This document shows positions 37,812 to 48,293 of a stretch of 64,000 nucleotides of DNA, piece after piece (the stretch's first letter is position 1; every line of letters begins with the position of its first letter). Source of the DNA: Polaribacter ponticola (lineage in GTDB: Bacteria; Bacteroidota; Bacteroidia; Flavobacteriales; Flavobacteriaceae); NCBI RefSeq assembly GCF_026191475.2, contig NZ_JAOSLC020000003.1, positions 1,395,001-1,459,000 of the forward strand. The letters are read 5' to 3'. The translations under genes were made by a program, and so were the position numbers. The notes under the pieces are model-generated. The model saw only the letters and a program-made list of their open reading frames with translations, was not told the origin of the DNA and ran no database searches.

Positions 37812-37911
37812 AATATTGGCATTTGCTTAAACATTAAATTGTTTATTAAAAAAATCATAAGTCGATGAATTTTGAATTTTTATCAAATTATATCGATAAC
37901 TTTATAAAATT

Positions 37912-38409
37912 ATGAAGAAAATTATTTTATCACTAATAATTATTACAACTTTAATTGGTTGTGGCGCATATTCTTTTACCGGAGGAAACACGGGTGACGC
38001 AAAAACTATACAAATTGATTTTTTCCCTAATCAAGCTCCCTTAGTAGAGCCAGCATTAACACAACGTTTTACAAACGATTTACAAGACTTATTTACACGT
38101 CAAACAAACCTAACACTCACTAATTCTAACGGAGATTTACATTTTAGTGGAGAAATTACTGGATACAGAGTTACTCCTTTAAGCGGAACTTCTGCACAAA
38201 CTGCTGCACAAAACAGATTAACTGTTACTGTAAATGTTCGTTTCGAAAATAAATTAGAAGAAAAAGATGATTTTGAAAAGAATTTCTCTTTTTATTCGGA
38301 TTTTGACGCTAACTCTCAATTAACAGGTAGCATTCTAGAGAATGCTTTAGATGAGATCTTAGAACGTTTAACTCAAGATATATTTAACGCTTCGGTTGCA
38401 AAATGGTAG
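37912..38409 (+). CDS. lptE: LPS assembly lipoprotein LptE
   Basis: The 165-residue protein has a lipobox (LIGCGAYSF, Cys17) and the LptE/LptE-like fold of Bacteroidota: AYSFTGG, KTIQIDFFPNQAPLVEP, LTQRFTNDLQDLF and GEITGYRVTP. LptE plugs the LptD barrel and helps deliver lipopolysaccharide to the outer leaflet. It overlaps the next gene by seven bases and follows the sigma-54 activator by 100 bases. Confidence 0.9.
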   Translation: MKKIILSLIIITTLIGCGAYSFTGGNTGDAKTIQIDFFPNQAPLVEPALTQRFTNDLQDLFTRQTNLTLTNSNGDLHFSGEITGYRVTPLSGTSAQTAAQNRLTVTVNVRFENKLEEKDDFEKNFSFYSDFDANSQLTGSILENALDEILERLTQDIFNASVAKW

Positions 38410-39158
38410 AACATAAAAACACAAATCAAAAAGAGCAAGATATTCAGCAATTACAAACTGCTGAATTAAGGTCTGTTATTGATGAGTTTCCTTATTTTCA
38501 ATCTGTAAGAGCTTTATACCTAAAAAGTTTAAAAAACCAAAATAGCTTTAAATATAATAACGAATTAAAAATTACAGCTGCATATACAACTGATAGAAGT
38601 GTTTTATTTGATTTTATAACTTCAAAAAAATTTAATACTAAAAATGAAGACAGTAAAATTAAAACTGAAGAAACTATTCCGAATAAAAATATTTCAGAAG
38701 TAAAAATAGCACCTTTAGAAATAGTAGAAAAAGCAATAATTGAACCTATTGTAGAAGCTGAAGAAAAACTAGAAATTGGTAAACCGATTACGTTTTCTAG
38801 TTCAGAAAGCCACTCTTTTAACCAATGGCTTCAATTATCAACAAAGAAACCTATTGTTAGAAAAGAGACACCAAAAAAACGAATTCTGAAAAAGGTAGAA
38901 TTAATTGAGAAATTTATTCAGAACAATCCTAAAATAAGCCCTTTAACTAAAGACAAAAATGTTTCAATCTCTATAGCACAAAACAAACAAGATTCATCTT
39001 TAATGACAGAGACTTTAGCTAAAGTTTACCTAGAACAAAAGAAGTACGAAAACGCTATTCAAGCATACCGAATTTTAAGTTTGAAATATCCAGAAAAAAG
39101 TGGTTTCTTTGCAGACCAAATTAAAAGAATACAAATTTTACAAAAAAATAGATCATGA
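38403..39158 (+). CDS. uncharacterised protein with C-terminal TPR-like motif
   Basis: The 251-residue protein has no signal peptide or membrane segment. The middle is Lys/Glu-rich and low in complexity. The C-terminal 45 residues, LAKVYLEQKKYENAIQAYRI and LSLKYPEKSGFFADQI, form one TPR unit. It overlaps lptE by seven bases and secG by four, so it is firmly within the operon. I recognise no named family; a cytoplasmic scaffold linked to envelope biogenesis is only a guess. Confidence 0.8.
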   Translation: MVEHKNTNQKEQDIQQLQTAELRSVIDEFPYFQSVRALYLKSLKNQNSFKYNNELKITAAYTTDRSVLFDFITSKKFNTKNEDSKIKTEETIPNKNISEVKIAPLEIVEKAIIEPIVEAEEKLEIGKPITFSSSESHSFNQWLQLSTKKPIVRKETPKKRILKKVELIEKFIQNNPKISPLTKDKNVSISIAQNKQDSSLMTETLAKVYLEQKKYENAIQAYRILSLKYPEKSGFFADQIKRIQILQKNRS

Positions 39159-39490
39159 GTTATACAGCATTTTTAATCCTAATATTAATTGTAGCGATTG
39201 CTTTAATATTAATAGTGATGGTTCAAAACCCTAAAGGTGGAGGTTTATCTTCTTCTTTTGGTGGCGGTGGTGCACAATCTTTAGGCGGTGTACAAAACAC
39301 AAATAATTTCTTAGACAGAACAACTTGGACTTTAGGTATTGCAATGTTTGCTTTAATATTATTAGCCAACTTTGCTATTCCAAGAGAAGGTGAAAATAAT
39401 GTTAACTTAAATAATACCTTAGACGGTATTGAAACAACTACTACTCCTGTAGAAAATAGTATTCCTTCTACTAATGATAGTATTAAGTAA
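39155..39490 (+). CDS. secG: protein translocase subunit SecG
   Basis: SecG is the small SecYEG subunit. The 111-residue protein has two transmembrane helices (about 4-24 and 57-75) around the hallmark loop VMVQNPKGGGLSSSFGGGGA, followed by an acidic Asn/Thr-rich tail typical of Bacteroidota. It overlaps the upstream gene by four bases and ends the unit, with a strong terminator 24 bases after the stop. Confidence 0.94.
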   Translation: MSYTAFLILILIVAIALILIVMVQNPKGGGLSSSFGGGGAQSLGGVQNTNNFLDRTTWTLGIAMFALILLANFAIPREGENNVNLNNTLDGIETTTTPVENSIPSTNDSIK

Positions 39491-39514
39491 GCAACAATAT
39501 AAAAAAGATATAAA

Positions 39515-39547
39515 TGCCAACGTGAATGACACGTTGGCATTTTTTTT
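39515..39547 (+). terminator. strong terminator after secG
   Basis: TGCCAACGTG-aatga-CACGTTGGCA, a perfect ten-pair stem followed by T8. Confidence 0.95.
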
Positions 39548-39585
39548 GCGTAAAAAATAGCTAAAAAATCAATCAAAGAAAAAAT

Positions 39586-39617
39586 GTCAGTTTTAATATA
39601 ATGGCACAATTTCTGAC
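39586..39617 (+). promoter_or_regulatory. sigma-54-like -24/-12 element with flanking GTCAG/CTGAC arms ahead of groESL
   Basis: TGGCAC-AATTT-CTGA (39602-39616) resembles the -24/-12 consensus TGGCAC-N5-TTGC; the -24 half is perfect, while the -12 half has TG but lacks the final C. GTCAG (39586-39590) and CTGAC (39613-39617) form an inverted repeat around it. No TAnnTTTG element is seen before groES. It lies about 50 bases before the groES start. I recall similar TGGCAC elements ahead of heat-shock genes in flavobacteria; the assignment stays inferential. Confidence 0.5.
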
Positions 39618-39664
39618 TATTACTAAACGTAATTAATAAACTTATTATCAAAAAATATATAAAA

Positions 39665-39940
39665 ATGGGATTAAACATTAAACCTTTAGCAGATAGAGTT
39701 CTTGTAGAACCAGCTCCAGCAGAAACTAAAACAGCATCTGGATTAATTATACCTGATAACGCAAAAGAAAAACCACAAAAAGGAACTGTTGTTGCTATTG
39801 GAAATGGTAAAATTGACGAGCCTTTAACTGTAAAGGTTGGAGATACTGTATTATATGGAAAATATGGTGGTACAGATTTAAAACTAGAAGGGAAAGATTA
39901 TTTAATGATGCGTGAATCTGATATTTTAGCGATTATTTAA
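39665..39940 (+). CDS. groES: co-chaperonin GroES
   Basis: GroES caps the GroEL cage. The 91-residue protein has [20 protein letters not shown], the mobile loop near residues 17-32 ([19 protein letters not shown]) and [20 protein letters not shown]. Normal length. It is followed by groEL after 98 bases and preceded by a sigma-54-like element instead of a standard promoter. Confidence 0.97.
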   Translation: MGLNIKPLADRVLVEPAPAETKTASGLIIPDNAKEKPQKGTVVAIGNGKIDEPLTVKVGDTVLYGKYGGTDLKLEGKDYLMMRESDILAII

Positions 39941-39944
39941 AATT

Positions 39945-41673
<1,729 letters not shown>

Positions 41674-41722
41674 TTATTAATAATAACAGGCAAGTATTTT
41701 TTCTTGCTTAATCTGTAAAATA

Positions 41723-41755
41723 AAAATCCGTTAGAAATAATTTCTAACGGATTTT
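41723..41755 (+). terminator. terminator hairpin after groEL
   Basis: AAAATCCGTTAGAAA-taa-TTTCTAACGGATTTT, a perfect 15-pair stem with A-rich and T-rich ends. It is nearly the same sequence as the hairpin at 44194-44225. Confidence 0.88.
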
Positions 41756-41834
41756 CGTATTTTTATAGAAATAAACACTAACTATCCTTTAACTTATTGG
41801 CATAGAAATTGATAATATAACTCTCAAAAAACTT

Positions 41835-44188
41835 ATGACTAAAAAAACCTCTTCTTTATAATGCTTAGTTTTTGCATAACTCAATTATCTAGTCAAAACA
41901 ACTCAATCGATACTTTCGAAGCTAAAGTTGGTGAATATTTTAATTTAGATTATGAAACTTTTTACACGCATGTAAATAAAACTACTTTTTTTAAAAATGA
42001 AGAAATTTGGTTTAAGACTTATGTTTATAACACCAAAACTCAACTTCCTTACATGAGCGCTACAAACATCTATACTAGCCTTTACAATGAAGATGGTAAG
42101 CTTATAACAAAAAAATATACGCTGCTAGCGAAGGTATGATGAATGGTAATATTAAAATTGATTCTACTTATAAAACAGGAACATATTACTTAAAAACGAA
42201 TACTAATTGGTCTAAAAACTTTAGCCTCAATAATAGTTTTGTTCAAAAAATTGAAATCATTAACAAAATAGATAAATCCAAAAAAAGAAGAACAAGTTAA
42301 GTTATCATATGATTTTCAACTTTTACCGGAAGGAGGCCATCTAATTCAAGAAATACCGAATACTGTTGGGTTTAAAATTATAAATTCATTTGGTAAAAGC
42401 GCTAACATATCTTTAGGAATGTTAATGGACTCTAACAATGAAATTATCACCCTATTTAAAGGCAATAAATTTGGTCTTGGTAAATTTGTTTTTAAACCTC
42501 AAAAAGGTAAAAATTATCATTGCAAAATAACATTAAAAGACGGGGAAGTTATTACCAAAAAAATTGAAAGCATAACTCATAAAGGTATCGGCTTAAATGT
42601 AATAAATCATAAATTAAAAAATACAATTATAAACATAAACACAAACGAAGATACTCTACCAGAATTAATAAATGAATCTTGTTATTTAATTATTCATAGA
42701 GATGGTTTAATTAAAAAAATTGAAGTTCCTTTCATAAAAAACAAGCTAAACTATTCCTTTAAAATTAAAAAATCTCTTTTACATAGCGGAATTAACATTG
42801 TTACTTTATTAAATCCGAAGATGAAACCAATTGCAGAAAGAATAATATTTAACGATTATAATTCTCCTATAAAAAATATTAATGTTAAAGAAATTACAAA
42901 AGAAAAAGACTCTAGTATTATAAAACTACAGGTAACAGATTCCGAAATTAAAAATATCAATTTAAGTATTTCTGTTCTACCTTCTAAAACAAAGGCTAAC
43001 AAACACAACTCAAGTATTGTTTCCTCTTTATTAATAAACCCATATATAAAAGGTAAAATAGAAAATCCTTGGTACTATTTTAACAAAATTAATAGCGAGA
43101 AAAAGTACAACCTAGATTTACTATTACTAACGCAAGGTTGGAGCAAATATTATTGGGGAGATATTTTTAACAATCCACCTAAAATATCTTATAATTTTGA
43201 AACAGGTTTTTTAATAAAAGGTAAAATTAATACTACGTTTAAAAAAGGAGATAAAATGATTGTTCAATCTAAAGAAAATGGATTTTCTCAAGAATCTGTT
43301 ATTTCAAAAGAAGGGATTTTCACTTTTAATAAGCTTTTTATAGCGGAAAATAGCACAATTAATTTTTCTTTAAAGAGTAAAAAAGAAAAATACAAAAAGC
43401 CAAAAATATATTATAACATATACCCAACATACATTTATAACTTACTTAGAATAAATAAAAAAGACAACCCAAATTCAATCTTTTTAAGTGAAGATTTAGA
43501 ATCTTTTACATTTGATAAAAAAGCTATTATTTTAGATGAAGTTAAGATAAAATCAGCTAATGTTAAACCGAAACCGAAAAACTCTCCAAGAGGTATGTTT
43601 TTAGCGAAACATATAAATTTTGAAAACATACAAAACCAAAGCACACTAATAACAGAAAAACTAAGGCCATATTTTAACGTATCTAATAATGGAGGAGTTG
43701 TATCCATTACCTCTAGAAGATATAGAAGCCTCTATACTCAAAGTAAACCTGTTGTGTTTTTAGATAATGTAAATATTTCTGAAAGTTTAGATATTATTGC
43801 AGACTTAAGAGTTTTTGAAACAGAAGAAATGTTTGTTTCAACAAGCAACTCTAGTATTTATAACGCAGCTGGTGTAATACATCTTTATACAAAAAGAGGT
43901 GTTTCAAAACCTAATGAAAATAAATATTCAGACTCAACTGTTGGTTTTGGTTTCTCTATTCCAAAAAAATATTACAACCCTATATATAATGAACTAAATG
44001 AAGAGAATTTTAAAAGTTATGGTGTGTTAAATTGGGTTCCTAATTTAACTAGAGATGAAAACGGAGAATTATCTTTTAAAATTTCGAATAAGTTTGACGG
44101 TCCAATAAATTTATACATAGAAGGTATCTATAAAGACGGGTTTCTTTTTTCAAAAATAAAAACAATATCCAGCCATATAAGCTTCTAA
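41835..44188 (+). CDS. secreted MG/TonB-plug-domain protein without a barrel (three apparent frameshifts)
   Basis: Four segments in alternating frames read as one 784-residue protein after three single-base corrections: A7 to A8 at 41841-41847, A7 to A8 at 42109-42115, and A7 to A6 at 42280-42286. It then has a signal peptide (MTKKNLFFIMLSFCITQLSS, Q), a macroglobulin MG2-like region (THVNKTTFFKNEEIWFKTYV), further beta-rich domains, a TonB-plug-like domain near the end (GGVVSITSRRYRS, KPVVFLDNV, YNAAGVIHLYTKRG) and a final Ig-like segment. No TonB-receptor barrel follows. Such MG/plug proteins are frequent in Flavobacteriaceae; role unknown. It is more A+T-rich than groEL and flanked by near-identical hairpins. 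Confidence 0.78.
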
Positions 44189-44193
44189 TAATA

Positions 44194-44226
44194 AAAATCC
44201 GATAGAAACATTTCTATCGGATTTTT
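44194..44226. terminator. bidirectional terminator between the MG/plug gene and the copper operon
   Basis: AAAATCCGATAGAAA-ca-TTTCTATCGGATTTT, 15 perfect pairs with A and T runs, placed between two convergent stops. Confidence 0.92.
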
Positions 44227-44235
44227 ATTAACTTC

Positions 44236-44642
44236 TTATTGTTTTTTCTGCTTTTTTAAACCTCCTTTATGGTCTAAAACAATTTCCTCATCTCTATACT
44301 TACAACAAGGGTGTACAGAATTATAAGCCTCATCTTCTGCTTTTAAAGTCTTCTTATTTACTCCAACTACATCATGCCCAACTTTTAAAATGTTTTTTTG
44401 AATGGCAGAAACATCCGTTTTACGCTCATCCATAATAACGTTTAACTGATGTGTTTCTACGCTCCAAATAGCAAATTTTACACCTTTAGATTTTAAAGCA
44501 GCAGTTTCAATTCGCTTTTTACACATACCGCAAATACCATCTACTTCGAAAGAAATTTTAGCATTTTTTTCTTTTTAACCTCTTGTGATTGTACAGAAAA
44601 GCCAATCATAAACAAACATATTACTACTATTATTTTTTTCAT
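44236..44642 (-). CDS. secreted heavy-metal-associated (HMA) domain protein (apparent frameshift at 44564-44570)
   Basis: The long frame (44236-44526) starts mid-domain at MCKKRIETAALKSKGV. Upstream, ATG 44642 encodes a signal peptide (MKKIIVVICLFMIGFSVQSQ), then KISFEVDGICG in the right frame if the A7 run (coding strand) is A8. The repaired 135-residue protein has the HMA metal site CGMC, a betaalphabetabetaalphabeta-like fold and a C-terminal HPCCKYRDEE motif with further possible ligands. It is the last gene of a three-gene unit with a TonB receptor and a HYC_CC_PP protein, suggesting periplasmic copper handling. Confidence 0.84.
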
Positions 44643-44673
44643 TTTTATTGATTTTAATTATTATAAACTTCGG

Positions 44674-46917
44674 TTACTTTATCTTAAAACGTAATCCGGC
44701 ATAAAATGCTCTACCAAAAATTGGAGAGTATATAATTGTGGTGTCAAAACTTGTACCAAAAGGGTCGTCACTTGCTAAAATAGGATTATCTTGTTTAACA
44801 TTTGTTATATTCTCTGCTCCCATATATATTTCAAACCGATTAGAAAATACTTTTGTTATCTGTGAATTTAACAATTGATAAGCATCCGAAAATTCTGCTA
44901 ATTGGTATTGTACAGGGTTTGAGCTTGTACTTGGCAATCTTTGTTTACCTATATTATTAAAAGTAACGTCAAATTTCCATTGACTATCATTATCTTTTAA
45001 ATGAGTTTCATAAGATAAGTTAGCAAAAAATCTGTTTTTTGGCTGAATTGGTTTCTGCAAATTACCACTTTTAAAATCTGTAGAGATATCAAAATATTTA
45101 TAGGCTGTTCTTAAATTAAAATGTTCTGCTAAATTATAACTCAATTCTACCTGAAAACTATTAGCTATACTTTTACCTTCTAAATCATAAAACGATATTT
45201 CTTGTGGGTTTTCCCAATCTACAACAACTTGATTTTCGAAGTTTGTTTGATAATAATCAAACGTAATATCACCTTTCTTTTCGAATAAATTAAACTTCTG
45301 CATATAAGAAACTCCATAATTCCAAGCTACTTCAGGGTTTAGTCCATAAATATTTCCATCAACATCATCAATATTTATTTGCCTATTACTTGCAAATAAT
45401 TGTTGGTTTTCTGCAAAAATATTAGCACTTCTTTTTCCTCTACCCGCAGAAGCTCTAAAAACTCCTTTTTCCCAAGGAACATAACGAAGATGCAATCTTG
45501 GTGTAACAAAAAATCCTAACAAATTATGTGTATCTGCACGCAAACCAGCAGTAAAACTAAAGTTCTCTAAATTAGAGAAAGCATATTCAAAAAACACTCC
45601 TACAGATTTTTCATTTCTACTAAAATCTGTTGTATTTACAAGTTCATCAAATTTATCGTACGTAAAATTAAATCCAGTTTTAAACTTATTTCTTGTATCT
45701 CCAATTATAGAATTAAAAATGATATTCGAATACACACTTTCGTGTTTAACATCATAAACATTTAATCCAAAATAAGAATCTTGCTCATGATTGCTATATG
45801 CCATTTGAAAACCAATACTTTGAAAAGGTAATTCGGGAAAAACATACCCTAATTTAGCTGATGTTTCAAATCGTCTCGTATCAATTTCACTTCCCCAAGC
45901 ATTTGTTGTTCCTTTATCTAAAGCCGGATTAAAATCTATTTCTCCTGTTTGCTTTTCATCGTTTAAAAAACGAACATTTATAAAACTTACCCAACCTTTT
46001 TCGGCATCTGTAAACTGCCATCTATTCATTACATTTATCTGATTTGCTAACGGAGCATCTAAAAAGTTATCATTATTTTTATCAAATTTTTCACCTCTAT
46101 AATTTCCATGCACATACAAACCTGTTTGCCATTTGTCCGACACTTTTTGATTAAGATGTGTGTTTAACTCTAATCTACCATTTAAGGATGAATAGGCATT
46201 TAAGAAAAATTTATTATCAGAAAACGGCTTTACCAATTCTGCATTTATTTGACCAGATATACTCTCAAATCCGTTTACAACAGAACCTGCTCCTTTTGTA
46301 ATTTGTATACTTTCTACCCAAGTTCCTGGTGTAAATGTGAGCCCGAAAACCTGACTTGCTCCTCTAACCGAAGGAATATTCTCTTCAGTAATTAACAAAT
46401 ACGGACTTGTTAAACCTAACATTTCTATTTGTTTTGTACCTGTTAAAGCATCAGAAAAACTAACATCTATAGAAGGGTTGGTTTCAAAACTTTCTGCTAG
46501 ATTACAACATGCAGCTTTTAATAATTCATCAGAATTTACCGTAAAAACATTTGCTGTTGTTAAAAACGATTTTTGAATTGCCTTTCTTTTACTTCTTATT
46601 GTTACCTCTTCTAACTCGCCTGCTTGGGTTAAAAAATGATGAATTGGTTTTAAATTAGAAACTGTTATTGTATCGGTTTTATACCCTAAATAACTTATTA
46701 CTAACTTCTTGTAAGATGCTTTATAATCAATTACAAACCAACCTTTACTATTTGTTATTGCACTTACATTTGTATCTAGCCAATGAACACTAACTCCTTC
46801 GACTCCTAAATTATTTTTGGGGTTATCTCTATCCATAATCATCCCTTTAAAAGTTGATTGAGAAAAGAGAATAATTGGGATAAATAGTAGAATACTACTT
46901 ATAATATATTTTTTCAT
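44674..46917 (-). CDS. TonB-dependent outer-membrane receptor, probable copper-related
   Basis: The protein (747 residues) has a signal peptide (MKKYIISSILLFIPIILFSQ), a carboxypeptidase-regulatory-like domain (KGMIMDRDNPKNNLGVEGVS), a plug (LLKAACCNLAESFETNPSID, with a Cys-Cys pair) and a full 22-strand-type barrel ending in FYAGLRFKIK. The plug motif and the neighbours (HYC_CC_PP protein upstream, HMA protein downstream) fit a copper or similar metal substrate; that is inference. I start at MKKYII; the frame extends ten codons upstream. 78 bases follow the upstream gene. Confidence 0.9.
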   Translation of the reverse strand: MKKYIISSILLFIPIILFSQSTFKGMIMDRDNPKNNLGVEGVSVHWLDTNVSAITNSKGWFVIDYKASYKKLVISYLGYKTDTITVSNLKPIHHFLTQAGELEEVTIRSKRKAIQKSFLTTANVFTVNSDELLKAACCNLAESFETNPSIDVSFSDALTGTKQIEMLGLTSPYLLITEENIPSVRGASQVFGLTFTPGTWVESIQITKGAGSVVNGFESISGQINAELVKPFSDNKFFLNAYSSLNGRLELNTHLNQKVSDKWQTGLYVHGNYRGEKFDKNNDNFLDAPLANQINVMNRWQFTDAEKGWVSFINVRFLNDEKQTGEIDFNPALDKGTTNAWGSEIDTRRFETSAKLGYVFPELPFQSIGFQMAYSNHEQDSYFGLNVYDVKHESVYSNIIFNSIIGDTRNKFKTGFNFTYDKFDELVNTTDFSRNEKSVGVFFEYAFSNLENFSFTAGLRADTHNLLGFFVTPRLHLRYVPWEKGVFRASAGRGKRSANIFAENQQLFASNRQINIDDVDGNIYGLNPEVAWNYGVSYMQKFNLFEKKGDITFDYYQTNFENQVVVDWENPQEISFYDLEGKSIANSFQVELSYNLAEHFNLRTAYKYFDISTDFKSGNLQKPIQPKNRFFANLSYETHLKDNDSQWKFDVTFNNIGKQRLPSTSSNPVQYQLAEFSDAYQLLNSQITKVFSNRFEIYMGAENITNVKQDNPILASDDPFGTSFDTTIIYSPIFGRAFYAGLRFKIK

Positions 46918-46995
46918 TATATGTTTTTTGATTTTATTTAATAACAAGACTATTTTCCATCTTAAAAAGATGAAAGTTCTAGGTAAAAAAAAGAA

Positions 46996-47400
46996 TCAAA
47001 TTAGGAAAGTCTGATATAAGACCTGATAATCTATTCGAATATCTGGTGGAGAAAAATCTTTATAAAAATTATTTTTAGATTCAGTTTCTAAAAATAACTC
47101 TTTATAAGAAATAAAATAAGCAGTTAAAAACTGTACTTTTTCGAAGGTGAAGTTTTCAATTTTATTTATTTGAAGTTCATCTTGTCCTTCAAATTTCTGA
47201 ACCTCGTCTTTACAACAGTTTTTCTTTTTTGTAAATGCAGCTGCATCCATATTCATTGCACAACCTTCTGTTTCTCCTGTAAAAGAAACATCAACTAAAA
47301 AATCTCCACAATAATGTTTATCTACCGTAAAAGAAAAGGTAGAAAACAACACTAAAAATGCTAATGCTATGGATGATATTTTTGTGAAAAATTGTTTCAT
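46996..47400 (-). CDS. HYC_CC_PP-family protein
   Basis: The 134-residue protein has a signal peptide or anchor (IALAFLVLFSTFSFTV) and the three motifs that name the family: KHYCGDF, KNCCKDE and FSPPDIR. The order and spacing agree with the HYC_CC_PP family, which is usually found with copper-handling genes. The motifs could ligate a metal in the periplasm. First gene of a minus-strand unit with the TonB receptor and HMA protein. A -7 element lies only 11 bases before its start. Confidence 0.88.
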   Translation of the reverse strand: MKQFFTKISSIALAFLVLFSTFSFTVDKHYCGDFLVDVSFTGETEGCAMNMDAAAFTKKKNCCKDEVQKFEGQDELQINKIENFTFEKVQFLTAYFISYKELFLETESKNNFYKDFSPPDIRIDYQVLYQTFLI

Positions 47401-47410
47401 TATCTAAATG

Positions 47411-47418
47411 CAAATTTA
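47411..47418 (-). promoter_or_regulatory. -7 element TAAATTTG ahead of the HYC_CC_PP operon
   Basis: TAAATTTGCA on the minus strand, 11 bases before the start codon, implying a very short leader. No -33 at the usual spacing. Confidence 0.45.
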
Positions 47419-47510
47419 CAAAAAGTTATACTAACTTAATGTTAAAACAATTTTCTTGTAAGTTTTTAACTAAAAAAACGAATAATATAGTCAAAAAGTA
47501 ATTTTTGAAT

Positions 47511-47518
47511 TATTTTTG
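47511..47518 (+). promoter_or_regulatory. -7 element TATTTTTG ahead of the GAF gene
   Basis: TATTTTTGCAATC matches TAnnTTTGCA and lies 20 bases before the start codon. No clear -33. Confidence 0.5.
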
Positions 47519-47538
47519 CAATCAATTTTAGATACATT

Positions 47539-47991
47539 ATGAATTTAGCAGCTTTACAACAAGAAATAGATACAATTTTAGTATCTGCAGCAACCAAAAA
47601 AGAAAAATTACAAGGAATTTGTGATTTTTTAGAAGGTGAAATTTCTTATTATGATTGGGTAGGTTTTTATTTTAAAAACGGTGATAAAAACGAACTAAAA
47701 CTAGCACAATATACTGGTGAGGAAACTGAGCATACTATTATCCCTTTTGGAAAAGGTATTTGCGGGCAAGTTGCTGTAAGTAACGAAAACTTTGTGGTGC
47801 AAGATGTTTCTGAGCAAGACAATTATATTTCTTGTGGTTGGAAAGTAAAATCTGAAATTGTAATTCCTATTTTTGTAAACGAAGAAAACATTGGTCAAAT
47901 AGATATCGATTCTCATACAGCAAATACGTTTACAGAAAACGATACAGAACTACTAGAATATATTTGTAAAAAAGTTTCAAAAATATTATAA
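47539..47991 (+). CDS. GAF-domain protein, free methionine-(R)-sulfoxide reductase-like
   Basis: The 150-residue protein is a single GAF domain similar to fRMsr (YebR): YDWVGFYF, FGKGICGQVAVS, SCGWKVKSEIVIPIF and IGQIDIDSH. fRMsr uses up to three cysteines; by spacing, two are present (Cys75 in GICG and Cys99) and the third position is His65. Reduction of free methionine-R-oxide is therefore plausible, possibly with an altered thiol relay. Alternatively it is a small-molecule-binding GAF protein. Monocistronic. Confidence 0.8.
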   Translation: MNLAALQQEIDTILVSAATKKEKLQGICDFLEGEISYYDWVGFYFKNGDKNELKLAQYTGEETEHTIIPFGKGICGQVAVSNENFVVQDVSEQDNYISCGWKVKSEIVIPIFVNEENIGQIDIDSHTANTFTENDTELLEYICKKVSKIL

Positions 47992-48065
47992 TTTTTAACT
48001 TTTATTTAAATTTCATATATTAGTTGCTTATAACATAATTCTATTAATCATTAATCCCCTATAAA

Positions 48066-48184
48066 ATGAGAAAAAAGAATATTCTACAGGATATAATTCT
48101 GAGAAAAACTTCAAATTAGATGAAGTTTCTATTATTAATGAATTTATTTATTGGTTTCGAAATTTTTTAGATAGTTCAGAATAA
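48066..48184 (+). CDS. possible 39-residue small protein (uncertain)
   Basis: In the 302-base gap before purH, ATG 48066 encodes MRKK and stops soon, but if the A6 run (48071-48076) is A7 the frame reads MRKKEYSTGYNSEKNFKLDE and VSIINEFIYWFRNFLDSSE before a stop. The composition looks protein-like, but I do not recognise it. It may be a small gene, a decayed fragment or chance. The rest of the gap holds the purH promoter. Confidence 0.3.
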
Positions 48185-48239
48185 AAGAAAGAAACTCTTA
48201 CATTGTTAATTACTCCCTTATTTTGTTACTATCTTTCTA

Positions 48240-48270
48240 TTGCGATTTAGTCAATGTTTATGTAGTTTTG
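48240..48270 (+). promoter_or_regulatory. promoter of purH
   Basis: TTG (48240-48242), 20-base spacer, TAGTTTTG (48263-48270), then CGTGC. Full match to TTG-N17-23-TAnnTTTG, 24 bases before the purH start. No PurR box or purine riboswitch is apparent. Confidence 0.72.
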
Positions 48271-48293
48271 CGTGCTTAACAACACAACAAAGA

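Noticed and set aside
39223-39678. 151-codon antisense frame over secG and the groES leader
   Set aside because: Runs through the secG terminator and promoter region and has no recognisable protein features; secG on the other strand is certain.
48240-48293. 18-codon N-terminal extension of purH
   Set aside because: It overlaps the promoter -33/-7 elements and lacks family similarity.
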